A stretch of DNA of 64,000 bases from Actinomycetota bacterium (GTDB lineage Bacteria; Actinomycetota; Acidimicrobiia; Acidimicrobiales; Ilumatobacteraceae). The notes under the pieces were generated by a model. The model worked only from the letters and a program-made list of their open reading frames with translations, was not told the origin of the DNA and did no database searches. Where the stretch lies: positions 52,241-116,240 of the forward strand of contig VGAC01000007.1 in the NCBI GenBank assembly GCA_016870865.1, read 5' to 3'. Both the position numbers and the translations under genes were made by a program. Shown piece by piece: positions 43,547 through 52,588 of the stretch (position 1 is the first letter of the stretch; each line of letters opens with the position of its first letter).

Positions 43547-44613
43547 TGGCAAACACCACCGGTGGCCTCGTCTGCGCCCACCACCATCTCTACAGTGCGC
43601 TCGCCCGTGGAATGCCCGCACCACCCGAACGACCGCACAATTTTCTGTCCGTGTTGCAGCAAGTCTGGTGGCGCCTCGACGCGGCCCTCGACCTCGACAT
43701 CATCTACTGGTCCGCGGCGCTGGGCGCAGCCGAGGCGGTACTCGCCGGCACGACGACGATCATCGACCACCACGAATCGCCCACTTGTATCGAAGGCTCG
43801 CTCGATGCCATCGCCGCCGGGTGCGCCCTCGTCGGGGTGCGTGTCATCCCCAGTTACGGAGTGACCGACCGCTGGTCCGACAACGGTTCCCTGGTCGATG
43901 TCTCTGCACACCAGCCGATGTCCGACGGTGCGCGCCGTGGACTCCTGGAGTGCGAGCGATACATCACCTCGGGACGCGAGGGCATGGTGGGTATCCATGC
44001 CTCCTTCACGTGCACCAACGAGACCATCGCTGCTGCGGCCGACCTTGCGGAGCGACTCAACGTCGGGGTCCACGTGCACGTCGCCGAGGGGCCCGAGGAC
44101 GGCGATGCTGCACGTCGCCTGACGGGCCTGGCGCGCGACAACTGGCTTCTCGTTCATTGCGTTGGCTTGCAAGACGATCTGCCCGGCACGATCGTCCACA
44201 ATCCCCGCTCCAACATGAACAACGCGGTGGGTTACGCACGCCCTGCGCGATTCACCAACCGCGTTGCGCTCGGTACAGATGGAATCGGGGCCGACATGCC
44301 CGAAGAGTTCCGCCTCGCCTACGTTGCGGGCCGCAACCACGACCTGGGTTTCTCTCCCGAGACTGCGTGGTCATGGCTCACCAACGGCTGGGTTCTGGCT
44401 CCGCAGTCACGCCGCGACGAAGTCGTCTGGAACTACGACCACATGGACAGCCCGTGGCATCTCGCTTTCACCACGGGAACGCGGCCGATCGAAGTCTCCA
44501 TCGACGGCGAGGCCGTCATCAAAGAGGCTCGGCCGGTGTCGTTCGATCTAGAGGAGATCCGACGCAAGGCTGCCGAACAAGCACACCGTCTCCACGAAAG
44601 GCTCGCCGCATGA
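43546..44613 (+). CDS. SsnA-like aminohydrolase, N-terminus missing
   Basis: A 355-residue amidohydrolase resembling SsnA, an aminohydrolase of unknown substrate often encoded beside XdhD. The SsnA-type stretches are [15 protein letters not shown] (metal HxH, residues 12-14), [46 protein letters not shown] and [14 protein letters not shown] (metal Asp). The usual N-terminal beta-sandwich strands (about 60 residues) are absent, since the protein starts just before the first metal motif. The start overlaps the XdhD stop (TGATG). It may be active in a shorter fold or need a partner. It is followed by the LLM gene with a 4-bp overlap. Confidence 0.78.
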   Translation: MANTTGGLVCAHHHLYSALARGMPAPPERPHNFLSVLQQVWWRLDAALDLDIIYWSAALGAAEAVLAGTTTIIDHHESPTCIEGSLDAIAAGCALVGVRVIPSYGVTDRWSDNGSLVDVSAHQPMSDGARRGLLECERYITSGREGMVGIHASFTCTNETIAAAADLAERLNVGVHVHVAEGPEDGDAARRLTGLARDNWLLVHCVGLQDDLPGTIVHNPRSNMNNAVGYARPARFTNRVALGTDGIGADMPEEFRLAYVAGRNHDLGFSPETAWSWLTNGWVLAPQSRRDEVVWNYDHMDSPWHLAFTTGTRPIEVSIDGEAVIKEARPVSFDLEEIRRKAAEQAHRLHERLAA

Positions 44614-45626
44614 AATCCACACCACGGGCCTCCGTCGCGCTCTACCTGCAGGACGCCCATCGCATTCGTGAGGGTATGGAGTTCGTCAAGTATGCCGAAG
44701 CAAAGGGTTTCGACGCGGTGTGGCAGGCCGAGAGTCGGCTCGTTCGTGAGGCCACCGTTCCGATGGCCGCTTTCGCCTCGGTGACCGAGCGCATCAAAGT
44801 CGGTAGCGGCGTCGTCGACTGCTGGAGTCGCAACCCTGCTCGTCTCGCCGCAACTTTTTCGACGCTCGACGATCTCGCACCCGGACGTGTGATTCTCGGA
44901 ATAGGCGCGTGGTGGGACCCACTTGCGCAAAAGGTGGGGATCACGCGCGCAAAGCCGCTGCGCGCCATGCGCGAGATCGTCACTGCCGTGCGTGCTCTCC
45001 TCGCCAACGAGACCGTCACTTTTCACGGCGAGTTCGTTCATCTCGACGGAGTAGAACTCGATTACGTGTACCAAGAACGGCGCCCCAAGGACATCCCCAT
45101 CTACATCGGCGCCACGGGCCTGCAGATGATGGAACTGACGGGTGAAATTGCCGACGGGGCCGTGCTCAACTATCTGGTCTCCCCCGACTACAACCAACGC
45201 GCCATCGAGGCCCTCGAGCGCGGCGCGGCCAAGGCCGGCAGGTCGCTCGAGGACATCGACCGACCCCAGCTCGTCGTCTGTAGCGTCCATGAGGACCGCA
45301 AGACGGCCCTCGACATGGCCCGCCTCATGGTCACCCAGTACCTCGGACAGCAGCCCCACATCATGGCGGCTTCGGGCGTACCGCAGAGCCTCCTCGAGCG
45401 GGTCGGCGAGGTTCTCACGTGGCCGGCCACCCACGAGCAGGTCGTTGCGGCATCCAAATTGGTGCCCGATGAAATCGTCCAGATGTTGACCGCAAGCGGG
45501 ACGCCCAACGACGCCAGACAACAGGTCTCCCACTACATCCGCAACGGTTGCACCTGCCCGATTCTCTACCCGCTTGGCGACGTCAAGGCGATGATCGATA
45601 CGTTCAGCGGATGGAGTCCCCAATGA
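44610..45626 (+). CDS. LLM-class flavin- or F420-dependent oxidoreductase
   Basis: A 338-residue bacterial-luciferase-like TIM barrel. Motifs are [37 protein letters not shown] (cited [10 protein letters not shown] and [10 protein letters not shown]), [11 protein letters not shown], and [22 protein letters not shown] as two shorter pieces. The type resembles methylene-tetrahydromethanopterin reductase-like F420 enzymes as well as FMN monooxygenases. The cofactor cannot be assigned with confidence. It sits between an aminohydrolase and the second molybdenum hydroxylase, overlapping both by 4 bp, so its substrate is probably an intermediate of the same pathway. Confidence 0.82.
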   Translation: MKSTPRASVALYLQDAHRIREGMEFVKYAEAKGFDAVWQAESRLVREATVPMAAFASVTERIKVGSGVVDCWSRNPARLAATFSTLDDLAPGRVILGIGAWWDPLAQKVGITRAKPLRAMREIVTAVRALLANETVTFHGEFVHLDGVELDYVYQERRPKDIPIYIGATGLQMMELTGEIADGAVLNYLVSPDYNQRAIEALERGAAKAGRSLEDIDRPQLVVCSVHEDRKTALDMARLMVTQYLGQQPHIMAASGVPQSLLERVGEVLTWPATHEQVVAASKLVPDEIVQMLTASGTPNDARQQVSHYIRNGCTCPILYPLGDVKAMIDTFSGWSPQ

Positions 45627-46465
45627 GCGTGTACATGCCCACCACCGTCGACCAAGCCGTCGCCCTGCTCGCCCAGAATCCGGGGGCGTGCCTGCTAACG
45701 GGTGGGACCGACACGATGGTCGAGGTCAACTTCAATCACTTGAAACCCGGGACTGTCATCGGATTGCGCCTGGTTTCCAGCCTGCGCGAGTACACCATCA
45801 CCCCACAACTCATTCAAATCGGTGCGGGCGTTCCCTACGCCCGCATGGAAACCGGCCCGCTTGCCGAGGCGCTACCGGCGCTCGCCGCCGCCGCCCGCAC
45901 GGTGGGCTCCCCGCAGATTCGTGCGGCGGGGACCCTCGGGGGGAACCTCGGAACTTGTTCTCCCGCAGGTGACGGACTACCCGTCCTCGCCGCGCTCGAC
46001 GCGGTGGTGAACCTGCGATCACCGCGCGGCATCCGCGGGGTTCCCTTCCAGGATTTCATGGTCGGCGTCAAACGCAACTCGCGTGTCTCGGACGAGCTCA
46101 TCGAGTCTGTCTCGATCGCGCCGACAAGCGGCTATCAGGACTACGCGAAAGTCGGCGTGCGCAACGCGATGGTGATATCCGTCGCCAGTGTGTGCCTGGT
46201 CCACGACCGCCACACCGCCTCGGTACGCGTCGCACTGGGTGCGGTTGGTCCAACAATCATCCGCGCCCGAGAAGCCGAAGCGTGGCTCGCCACACAGGTC
46301 GATGCCTCGACGTCCTTGCCGCCCGACGAGGCCGTCGCAATCGAATTCGCACGACGGGTCGCAGCCGAAGCGCGCCCAATCGACGACCACAGATCCACCG
46401 CTGACTATCGTCGTCACGCAATACAAACCCTCACCCGACGCCTCTATCTGCGGAGTACGAAATGA
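45623..46465 (+). CDS. Molybdenum hydroxylase FAD-binding subunit (CoxM/XdhB-like)
   Basis: A 280-residue FAD-binding PCMH-type subunit with the CO dehydrogenase flavoprotein C-terminal domain. The FAD motifs [12 protein letters not shown] near residue 24 and [17 protein letters not shown] near residue 105 are intact. It carries electrons from the iron-sulfur subunit to an acceptor. It overlaps both neighbours by 4 bp. It is the only FAD subunit among the two molybdenum hydroxylases in this region, and might also serve the XdhD-type protein upstream, which lacks FAD. Confidence 0.88.
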   Translation: MSVYMPTTVDQAVALLAQNPGACLLTGGTDTMVEVNFNHLKPGTVIGLRLVSSLREYTITPQLIQIGAGVPYARMETGPLAEALPALAAAARTVGSPQIRAAGTLGGNLGTCSPAGDGLPVLAALDAVVNLRSPRGIRGVPFQDFMVGVKRNSRVSDELIESVSIAPTSGYQDYAKVGVRNAMVISVASVCLVHDRHTASVRVALGAVGPTIIRAREAEAWLATQVDASTSLPPDEAVAIEFARRVAAEARPIDDHRSTADYRRHAIQTLTRRLYLRSTK

Positions 46466-46953
46466 CCGACACGACCGGTTTCTACGATCTCGTGGTCAAC
46501 GGGGAACGACGGCAAGTGCGTGACTCGTGGGTCGGCGAGAGCCTTCTCTATGTGCTGCGCGAGCGGCTCGGTCTGATGGGCAGCAAAGGCGCCTGCGAGC
46601 AGGGCGAATGCGGCAGTTGCACCGTTCTGCTCGACGATGAGGCGGTTTGTTCATGCTTGGTTCTCGGCGCGTCGGCGGTTGGTAGCGATGTGGTGACGAT
46701 CGAAGGCCTCGCACCGCACGGGGCTCCGACCGACGTTCAACTGGCCTTCGTCGAACACGGTGCCGTGCAGTGCGGTTTTTGCACCCCCGGCCTGGTTGTG
46801 GCCGTTCACCACCTCCTCGAACGCAACCCCGATCCATCGGCGATCGAGACGAGAGAGGCGCTGTCCGGCAACATCTGCCGCTGCACCGGCTACGGACGCA
46901 TCTTCGCAGCGGTCGAGACAGTCGTCGCACTCCGCAAGGGCGCCGGCAAGTGA
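46462..46953 (+). CDS. Molybdenum hydroxylase [2Fe-2S] subunit (CoxS/XdhC-like)
   Basis: A 163-residue iron-sulfur subunit with two [2Fe-2S] clusters. The plant-type cluster is bound by CEQGECGSC near residue 45 and a later cysteine in VCSC. The second cluster is bound by QCGFCTPG and ICRCTGYG in the helical C-terminal part. It links the molybdenum and FAD subunits. The start overlaps the FAD gene by 4 bp and its stop overlaps the large subunit start (GTGA). Confidence 0.93.
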   Translation: MTDTTGFYDLVVNGERRQVRDSWVGESLLYVLRERLGLMGSKGACEQGECGSCTVLLDDEAVCSCLVLGASAVGSDVVTIEGLAPHGAPTDVQLAFVEHGAVQCGFCTPGLVVAVHHLLERNPDPSAIETREALSGNICRCTGYGRIFAAVETVVALRKGAGK

Positions 46954-49232
46954 AGAACTCCTCGACCACGACACGCTCGCAGAGCCGAGAGGTCCTGGGC
47001 ACCTCGGCGCTTCGTCCGGACGGGGTCGCAAAGACGCAGGGCGACTTCGCCTTTTCGTCCGACTTCCAGGCAGAGAACATGTTGTGGGGCGCGACGCTGC
47101 GGTCCCCGCATCCTCATGCTCGGATCGTCTCCATCGATCCAACGGATGCATGGCGGATCCCGGGGGTCGAGACGATCATCTTCGCCGACGATGTGCCCGG
47201 TCAGGCCACCTACGGACTCATCGCCTCCGACCAGCCGGTATTTGCACAAAATGTGGTTCGTTACATGGGCGAACCAATCGCAGCGGTTGCCGCCGATCAT
47301 CCCGAGACCTGTCGTCGGGCTCTGGCAGCGATCAAGATTGTCTACGAAGAACTTCCCGTGCTCTTCGACATGGACTTGGCCATCGACCCGTCGACACCGC
47401 CGATCCATCCCGATGGCAATGTATTTCGACACCAGCGAATCATCTCCGGCGACCCCGACATCGTGGGTGACGTCATCGTCGAGGGCACCTACGACATCGG
47501 AATGCAGGACCAGGCCTTCCTCGGCCTCGAGGCTGCGCTGGCCTATCCCGACCCGGGAGGCGCGGGTGTGGAACTTGTCGTGGCGACCCAGTGGCTCCAC
47601 GAGGATCGCAAGCAGATCGCCGACTGCCTCGGTATGGCACCCGAAAAGGTACGTCTCGTCCTGGGTGGTGTCGGGGGGGCTTTTGGTGCCCGCGAGGACA
47701 TTTCACTCCAGGTCCACACCTGCCTACTCGCACTGCGCACGGGGCGCCCCGTGAAGGTGCAATACAGCCGCGAGGAGAGCTTCTTTGGTCATGTCCACCG
47801 ACATCCCGGACGCATTCATCTGCGCCACCATGCGGATCGCAACGGCAAACTGCTCAAGGTCGAGGGATGGATGAAACTCGACGGCGGCGCCTATGCGTCG
47901 ACGTCGTCTGCGGTGCTGCTCAACGGCATCACCCACCTGCAGGGGCCTTACGCGTGTGACAACTCACGCCTCGAGGCTTGGGCGACGCGCACGAACAATC
48001 CACCGTGCGGGGCCATGCGCGGTTTCGGAGTGGTTCAGGCGTGTTTCGCCCACGAGGGCCAGATGGACAAACTGGCGGTGGCGCTGGGTCTCTCACCCGT
48101 TGAGGTGCGCCTTCGTAACGCGATGAAGACCGGCGACAAACTCTTCACGGGCCAGGTCGTGGACAGCGTCGCCCCCGTCGCGCGCTGCATCCGCGAAACC
48201 GATGCGATTCCCCTGCCCGCGGAACCCGCATACGGCACGGGTTCACTCGAACTGCCGGGCGGTTCTGGACGCACATCGGATCCAAGCCACATCCGCCGCG
48301 GGATCGGATGGGGTGTCTCGATCAAGAACCTGATGTACTCCGAAGGCTTCGACGACTCCGCCGAGGCACGCTGCACCCTGGCTGACGGAGTGGCGACACT
48401 CAAGTTCGCCACAGCCGAAGTGGGACAGGGATTCGTCGTACTGGCCCAGCAGATCGCCCGCACGATTCTCGGCGTAGACACCGTCGTCCTCGATGCGATC
48501 GACACCCAGATCGGCTCCGCCGGTTCGACCTCCGCATCGCGCCAAACGTGGATGAGCGGCGGTGCCGTCGACGGTGCGTGTCGCCTCGTGCGCGAGCGTC
48601 TCTTCGAACAGGTGGCCCACGTCCACAACCTGAATCCACTGCAACTCGCCGTCGAGGGAACCGACATCGTCGACACGCTCGGGCCTTTGCGCGTACCGGT
48701 CTCCGAGGCCAGCAAGGGTCTGCGCATCGAAGAGACGTTCCTCCATCGCCACCGGCCGACCGAAGAACTAGATGAAAACGGACAGGGCAATTGCCATGTC
48801 GCTTTTGCCTTCGTCGCGCACCGCGCCGTCGTCGACGTCGACACCGAGCTCGGTCTGGTCAAGGTCGTGCAGATCGCAACCGCCCAGGACGTCGGCCAGG
48901 TGCTCAATCCACTCACATTGTTGGGTCAGATCGAAGGTGGAATCGCCCAGGGTCTTGGGCTTGCGGTGATGGAAGAGATCGTGGTCGACCGCGGAGTCGT
49001 GAAAAATCCCAGCTTCACCGACTATCTGCTACCCACGGCGCTCGATGCGCCCGACGTCGTTGCCATCCCGATCGAGGAGTACGAACCTCTCGCCCCGCTC
49101 GGCGCAAAAGGAGTCGGTGAACCACCGTGTATTTCGGTCACGCCCGCGATCGTCGCGGCGATCCGCAACGCCACGGGGCGCGACATCACGCGTACGCCGG
49201 TGCGGCCGCAAGACATCTGCCTGCCGACCTGA
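46950..49232 (+). CDS. Molybdenum hydroxylase large subunit (CoxL/XdhA-like)
   Basis: A 760-residue molybdopterin-binding subunit. The N-terminal domain (about 30-140) has GATLRSPHPHARI, the Mo-binding loop GGVGGAFGARED is near residue 240, and the catalytic glutamate lies in GAKGVGEPP near the end. The CO dehydrogenase active-site loop VAYRCSFR is absent, so this is not a form I CO dehydrogenase. The substrate is an N-heterocycle or aldehyde, not further defined. The GTG start is set by the overlap with the [2Fe-2S] gene. It ends the operon, 13 bp from the convergent kinase-like gene. Confidence 0.9.
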   Translation: MKNSSTTTRSQSREVLGTSALRPDGVAKTQGDFAFSSDFQAENMLWGATLRSPHPHARIVSIDPTDAWRIPGVETIIFADDVPGQATYGLIASDQPVFAQNVVRYMGEPIAAVAADHPETCRRALAAIKIVYEELPVLFDMDLAIDPSTPPIHPDGNVFRHQRIISGDPDIVGDVIVEGTYDIGMQDQAFLGLEAALAYPDPGGAGVELVVATQWLHEDRKQIADCLGMAPEKVRLVLGGVGGAFGAREDISLQVHTCLLALRTGRPVKVQYSREESFFGHVHRHPGRIHLRHHADRNGKLLKVEGWMKLDGGAYASTSSAVLLNGITHLQGPYACDNSRLEAWATRTNNPPCGAMRGFGVVQACFAHEGQMDKLAVALGLSPVEVRLRNAMKTGDKLFTGQVVDSVAPVARCIRETDAIPLPAEPAYGTGSLELPGGSGRTSDPSHIRRGIGWGVSIKNLMYSEGFDDSAEARCTLADGVATLKFATAEVGQGFVVLAQQIARTILGVDTVVLDAIDTQIGSAGSTSASRQTWMSGGAVDGACRLVRERLFEQVAHVHNLNPLQLAVEGTDIVDTLGPLRVPVSEASKGLRIEETFLHRHRPTEELDENGQGNCHVAFAFVAHRAVVDVDTELGLVKVVQIATAQDVGQVLNPLTLLGQIEGGIAQGLGLAVMEEIVVDRGVVKNPSFTDYLLPTALDAPDVVAIPIEEYEPLAPLGAKGVGEPPCISVTPAIVAAIRNATGRDITRTPVRPQDICLPT

Positions 49233-49245
49233 CCGTCGGCGACGC

Positions 49246-50325
49246 TCAGTCGAAGAGGTCGCGGCCCGTCAAGTCGACGGCTGCGGCGAAGTGACGTTCG
49301 GCCATCGACGCGATCAGTTGCTTGCCACGCTCGTTGCCGAGGTCAAAGGTCGCGCCGGTCAGCACCGCTGTCGAGGTACCACCGATCACGTGCGCTCGAC
49401 GGTAGTCCCGCATGAACGACTCCGCCGGATAGTCGACTCCACCCTTGTGCAACTCTTCGAGGTAGTGCGTCACCCAGCGTTCTTCATTTTTGCGTCGAAC
49501 CTCGACGGTGACGCTGCCGCCCAGCAGGTAGGCCAGGTCATATGCGGCCGGTCCGCGTCCGAGGCTCTGCCAGTCGACGACAGCGACCCGGTCACGGTCG
49601 AACATCAGGTTGTCGACGCGGTAGTCGAGGTGCAGCATCGTCCAGGGTGCCTGTGAGAATGTTTGGCAGGCCTGCCAATAGTTGGTCGAGATCCATTCCC
49701 CGAGGGCCAGACCCTCTGTGGAGAGCATGTCGCCGAAGTTCGGCTGGAACATCTGCCATAGGGCCGGCCACATTTGGGCAAAGACCTGAATGCGCTCGTG
49801 CACCGTACTGGGCGCCCACGCAATGGCGGGGTCGTCGGCCTTGCCCCACCAACTTGCGTGCACGGCTGCGAGCGAGTCGATGGCCGCAAGAGCCTGTGCC
49901 TCGGACATGCCCTCGATCTGCGAGACCATCGACAGGCCACCCATGTCCTCCATCACGATGATGAACCTCGCGGTGCCCGACTCGATATCGGCGTAATACG
50001 CCTTCGGCACGAAGGCGACGGTGCGATCAGCGCACCGGTTGTAGAAGTTCACCTCGGCTTCGTACATCCCCAGCGAAATTCCCTGCTCACGGTTTGCTTC
50101 CGCACGCGAGGGCAGTTTCACCACGACGGAAGCCGGACCCGTGCCGCTCGAGTAGTCGATCTTCGCGCGGTAGATCTCGCCCATCACGCCGATTCCCTCT
50201 CCGATCTGGACCAGTTCGATCGAGCGGACCGGTCCGGTCTGGATCTTGCCGCCAGCTTTCATGGCTGCCTCCAGCCAGGCTGCAGACACTTCGGTTACGT
50301 CGGATGGAATCTCAACTCCTGTCAT
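49246..50325 (-). CDS. Phosphotransferase family protein (APH/ecdysteroid-kinase-like)
   Basis: A 359-residue protein kinase-fold small-molecule phosphotransferase. The catalytic loop HLDYRVDNLMF and the metal-binding VVDWQSLGRGP follow the APH pattern, and KLPSRAEANREQ carries the ATP-binding lysine. The type resembles EcKL/DUF1679-like enzymes found in many actinobacterial degradation clusters. The phosphate acceptor is unknown. A TAGTGT hexamer ends 6 nt before the ATG and overlaps the stop of the upstream oxidase gene. Confidence 0.82.
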   Translation of the reverse strand: MTGVEIPSDVTEVSAAWLEAAMKAGGKIQTGPVRSIELVQIGEGIGVMGEIYRAKIDYSSGTGPASVVVKLPSRAEANREQGISLGMYEAEVNFYNRCADRTVAFVPKAYYADIESGTARFIIVMEDMGGLSMVSQIEGMSEAQALAAIDSLAAVHASWWGKADDPAIAWAPSTVHERIQVFAQMWPALWQMFQPNFGDMLSTEGLALGEWISTNYWQACQTFSQAPWTMLHLDYRVDNLMFDRDRVAVVDWQSLGRGPAAYDLAYLLGGSVTVEVRRKNEERWVTHYLEELHKGGVDYPAESFMRDYRRAHVIGGTSTAVLTGATFDLGNERGKQLIASMAERHFAAAVDLTGRDLFD

Positions 50326-50331
50326 GCCGCG

Positions 50332-50337
50332 ACACTA
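50332..50337 (-). promoter_or_regulatory. -10 hexamer TAGTGT formed by an upstream stop codon
   Basis: The TAG stop of the lactone oxidase gene is the first half of this hexamer. It ends 6 nt before the ATG at 50325. Confidence 0.5.
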
Positions 50338-51654
50338 CTCGGTGAGACCAAAAATCCGCCTCAGATAGTCGTTGACGAACAGGCCCTGCGGGTCGAGACC
50401 ACGGCGAATACCAAGAAACGAGTTCCACCCGGGATAGAGCGGTTCGAGTTCCGCGGCGCCCATGAAGTGCATCTTTCCCCAGTGTGGACGGCCACCGAGG
50501 CCACGCATGATCGCCTCCACCTCGCGAAAGTACGACTCAAAGGGTGTCCCTTTGTACATGTGCACCGCAATGTAGGCACTTTCGCGGCCGTTTGCCGTTG
50601 AGAGAAACAGATCGTCGGCAGCCGTGAATCGCACCTCCACGGGAAAACTGATACGCAAGCCTTTCTCGTCGATCATTTTGCGCACTGCGACCACTGCCTC
50701 GGTGCACGCAGCGCGCGGCACCGCATACTCCATCTCCACGAAGCGCACTCGACGGGCACTCGCGAACACTTTGTGACTTGCATTCGAGTACGCCACACGC
50801 CCCGAACTCGGCAAGGCGGTTGCCAAACGCGGGATCAGCCCAGGCGCGGCGCGCCCGACCCGGCAGACCGCACCGAAAGCCGTGTTTTCAAGGAACGACT
50901 TCTGCCACCATTCCCGCAACCGGGGTATCGGTGACGCGGGGTCCGGGGTGCGATTGTTCCGTTTGGTGATCGCCCAACCCGTGTGGGGAATCCAAAAGAA
51001 CTCGAAATGGTCGTTCTCTGCCACGTGTTCGTCGAGGTTCGACAACACGGCGTCCAGACGCATCGGTGTCTCAACTGCAGACAAGACAAAAGCGGGAACG
51101 ACTCCGAGGCGCACCGATGTGATGATTCCGAGCGAACCCAAGCCGACCGCAGCGGCGCGGAAGAGGTCTCCGTCGCTCCTCTGGATGCGGTGCTCCGCGC
51201 CCGTTCCGTCGATCAAACTGAGCCCCCGCACTTGTCCGGCGATTCCCGTCAGGCGTACTCCTGTGCCGTGGGTCGAAGTCGAAATGGCCCCGGAAATCGA
51301 CTGGTACGCGACGTCCCCGAGGTTGGCGAGCGCCCAGCCCTGTAGCGCGAGCGCCTCGTTCAAGTCGGCGATGGCCACTCCACCCTCGACTTCCACCTCG
51401 CCCGATGATTCGTCGATGCGCTCGACCCGGCCGACACGGTCGAGTCTCCGCAAGTCGACCAGAACGTCCTTGGCAACGGCTGTCGCCGTGAAACTGTGAC
51501 CGAACCCGACTGCCTTGACGCGTCGGCCGTCACGAATTGCCTCGGTCACTGTCTCCCGCACGTCGTCGGCCGACCGCGCAATTTTCCACGACATCGGACG
51601 TACCTGCTGGTTGCCGGCCCAGTTCCGCCACCTCTTGCCGGCCATCGCTCCCAC
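50335..51654 (-). CDS. FAD-linked sugar-lactone oxidase/dehydrogenase
   Basis: A 439-residue FAD-binding PCMH-type oxidoreductase of the aldonolactone oxidase family. The FAD motif is GFGHSFTATAVA near residue 47, then ISTSTHGTG, and the ALO-specific GGRPHWGKMHFM near the C-terminus. The protein resembles mycobacterial Rv1771 (L-gulono-1,4-lactone dehydrogenase). Whether it acts on gulono-, arabinono- or other lactones is unknown. The GTG at 51654 is chosen because TACTTT ends 7 nt before it, and the ATG at 51645 is possible. The stop forms part of the next gene's promoter. Confidence 0.85.
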   Translation of the reverse strand: MGAMAGKRWRNWAGNQQVRPMSWKIARSADDVRETVTEAIRDGRRVKAVGFGHSFTATAVAKDVLVDLRRLDRVGRVERIDESSGEVEVEGGVAIADLNEALALQGWALANLGDVAYQSISGAISTSTHGTGVRLTGIAGQVRGLSLIDGTGAEHRIQRSDGDLFRAAAVGLGSLGIITSVRLGVVPAFVLSAVETPMRLDAVLSNLDEHVAENDHFEFFWIPHTGWAITKRNNRTPDPASPIPRLREWWQKSFLENTAFGAVCRVGRAAPGLIPRLATALPSSGRVAYSNASHKVFASARRVRFVEMEYAVPRAACTEAVVAVRKMIDEKGLRISFPVEVRFTAADDLFLSTANGRESAYIAVHMYKGTPFESYFREVEAIMRGLGGRPHWGKMHFMGAAELEPLYPGWNSFLGIRRGLDPQGLFVNDYLRRIFGLTE

Positions 51655-51661
51655 GGTTGAC

Positions 51662-51671
51662 AAAGTACTCT
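51662..51671. promoter_or_regulatory. Divergent -10 hexamers sharing a TA step (51654 and 51679 genes)
   Basis: Minus hexamer TACTTT (51667 down to 51662) ends 7 nt before GTG 51654. Plus hexamer TACTCT (51666-51671) ends 7 nt before GTG 51679. They share the TA at 51666-51667, so both genes would be leaderless and use one bidirectional core. Confidence 0.55.
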
Positions 51672-51678
51672 TTGGCGA

Positions 51679-52233
51679 GTGTCATCGCTCTCTGTCCGCA
51701 AGTGGTTTTCATCCCGCGAGGAATCCGTTTCGGTGTTCGGTCGGCCGCTACCCACTGCTTCGGTTCGGGCGGTCGCTGCCGCAGTGGTCGCAAACCCGTT
51801 TGCCGGTCGTCACGTCGAGGATCTTTCGCCTCTGATCGCCGCGGCCCCCGAACTGTCGGCGGAGCTTGCACGTCGCTGTCTGGCAGTGCTCGGCGCCGGA
51901 CCTGAAGCGATCACCGCCTACGGCAAGGGTGCCATCGTCGGCCTCGACGGAGAGGCCGAACACGCCGCGGCGCTCATTCATCCGACCTTCGGTGCGCCCG
52001 TGCGCGCCGCCATCGGCGGCGGAGCGGCCATCATTCCCTCGACAAAAGTCGTAGCCGCGGCAGGCTTCCGCTTGACGATGCCCGTGACGAACCGTCACGA
52101 CATCTGGGTTTTCGACGACATGGACGCGGCGTCTTTTGCCATCGACGATGCCCCCCGACCCGACGAGATTGTTGTTGCGCTCGTCTATGCAACGGGGGGC
52201 CGGCCCGGACACCGCATTACCAAGCCGACCTGA
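51679..52233 (+). CDS. Amino acid synthesis family protein (AA_synth/DUF1185-like)
   Basis: A 184-residue protein of the AA_synth (DUF1185-type) family. Typical stretches are RAVAAAVVANPFAGRHVEDL, AYGKGAIVGLDGEAEHAAAL, AAIGGGAAIIPSTKVV and RPDEIVVALVYATGGRPGHR. The original name came from an amino acid synthesis link that is not firmly proven. In this position it heads an oxidative gene set (EthD, Rieske, P450, MFS), where it may act on an intermediate. The GTG start follows TACTCT by 7 nt. Confidence 0.8.
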   Translation: MSSLSVRKWFSSREESVSVFGRPLPTASVRAVAAAVVANPFAGRHVEDLSPLIAAAPELSAELARRCLAVLGAGPEAITAYGKGAIVGLDGEAEHAAALIHPTFGAPVRAAIGGGAAIIPSTKVVAAAGFRLTMPVTNRHDIWVFDDMDAASFAIDDAPRPDEIVVALVYATGGRPGHRITKPT

Positions 52234-52258
52234 GATTCAGAATCGAGACGCATCACGC

Positions 52259-52588
52259 ATGTTCAAGGCCATCATTCTCCTCACCCGAGGGGCGGACCAG
52301 ACGCCCGACGACTTTCGTCGCTGGTGGCTGGAGCAACACGCTCCGCTCGCTCGCCGACTGCCCGGACTTCGGGGCCTCGTCTTCAACCTGGTCCCACCCA
52401 ACCTCGATGGCGGCACCGCGCCGCTCTACGACGGGGTTTCGGAACTCTGGTTCGACAGCCGTGATGCTTTCGATGCCGCCTACGCGACTGATCTTGGCAA
52501 ACAAGTTGCGTCCGATTCGCTGGAACACGTCAGCGGTCGTTTACGGTTGTTCGTGGAAGAACATGTCCTAGAAAGGCACCAGTCATGA
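52259..52588 (+). CDS. EthD-domain protein
   Basis: A 109-residue EthD-type small alpha/beta barrel protein. The motifs are FKAIILLTRGADQTPDDFRRWW, then WLEQHAPLARRLPG and later LYDGVSELWFDSRDAFDAAY (all cited in pieces of twenty residues or fewer). EthD is needed with a P450 system for ether degradation in Rhodococcus, although its exact role is not settled. Here it overlaps the Rieske oxygenase gene by 4 bp. The ATG at 52259 is 25 bp after the preceding stop. Confidence 0.82.
   Translation: MFKAIILLTRGADQTPDDFRRWWLEQHAPLARRLPGLRGLVFNLVPPNLDGGTAPLYDGVSELWFDSRDAFDAAYATDLGKQVASDSLEHVSGRLRLFVEEHVLERHQS

Noticed and set aside
43335..44609. Long upstream extension of the LLM enzyme frame (ORF of 763 residues)
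   Set aside because: The extension is arginine-rich shadow of the XdhD and SsnA-like genes; the real protein starts at the ATGA overlap at 44610.
46950..49232. CO dehydrogenase (form I CoxL)
   Set aside because: The form I active-site loop with AYRCSFR is absent; the protein is another member of the molybdenum hydroxylase family.
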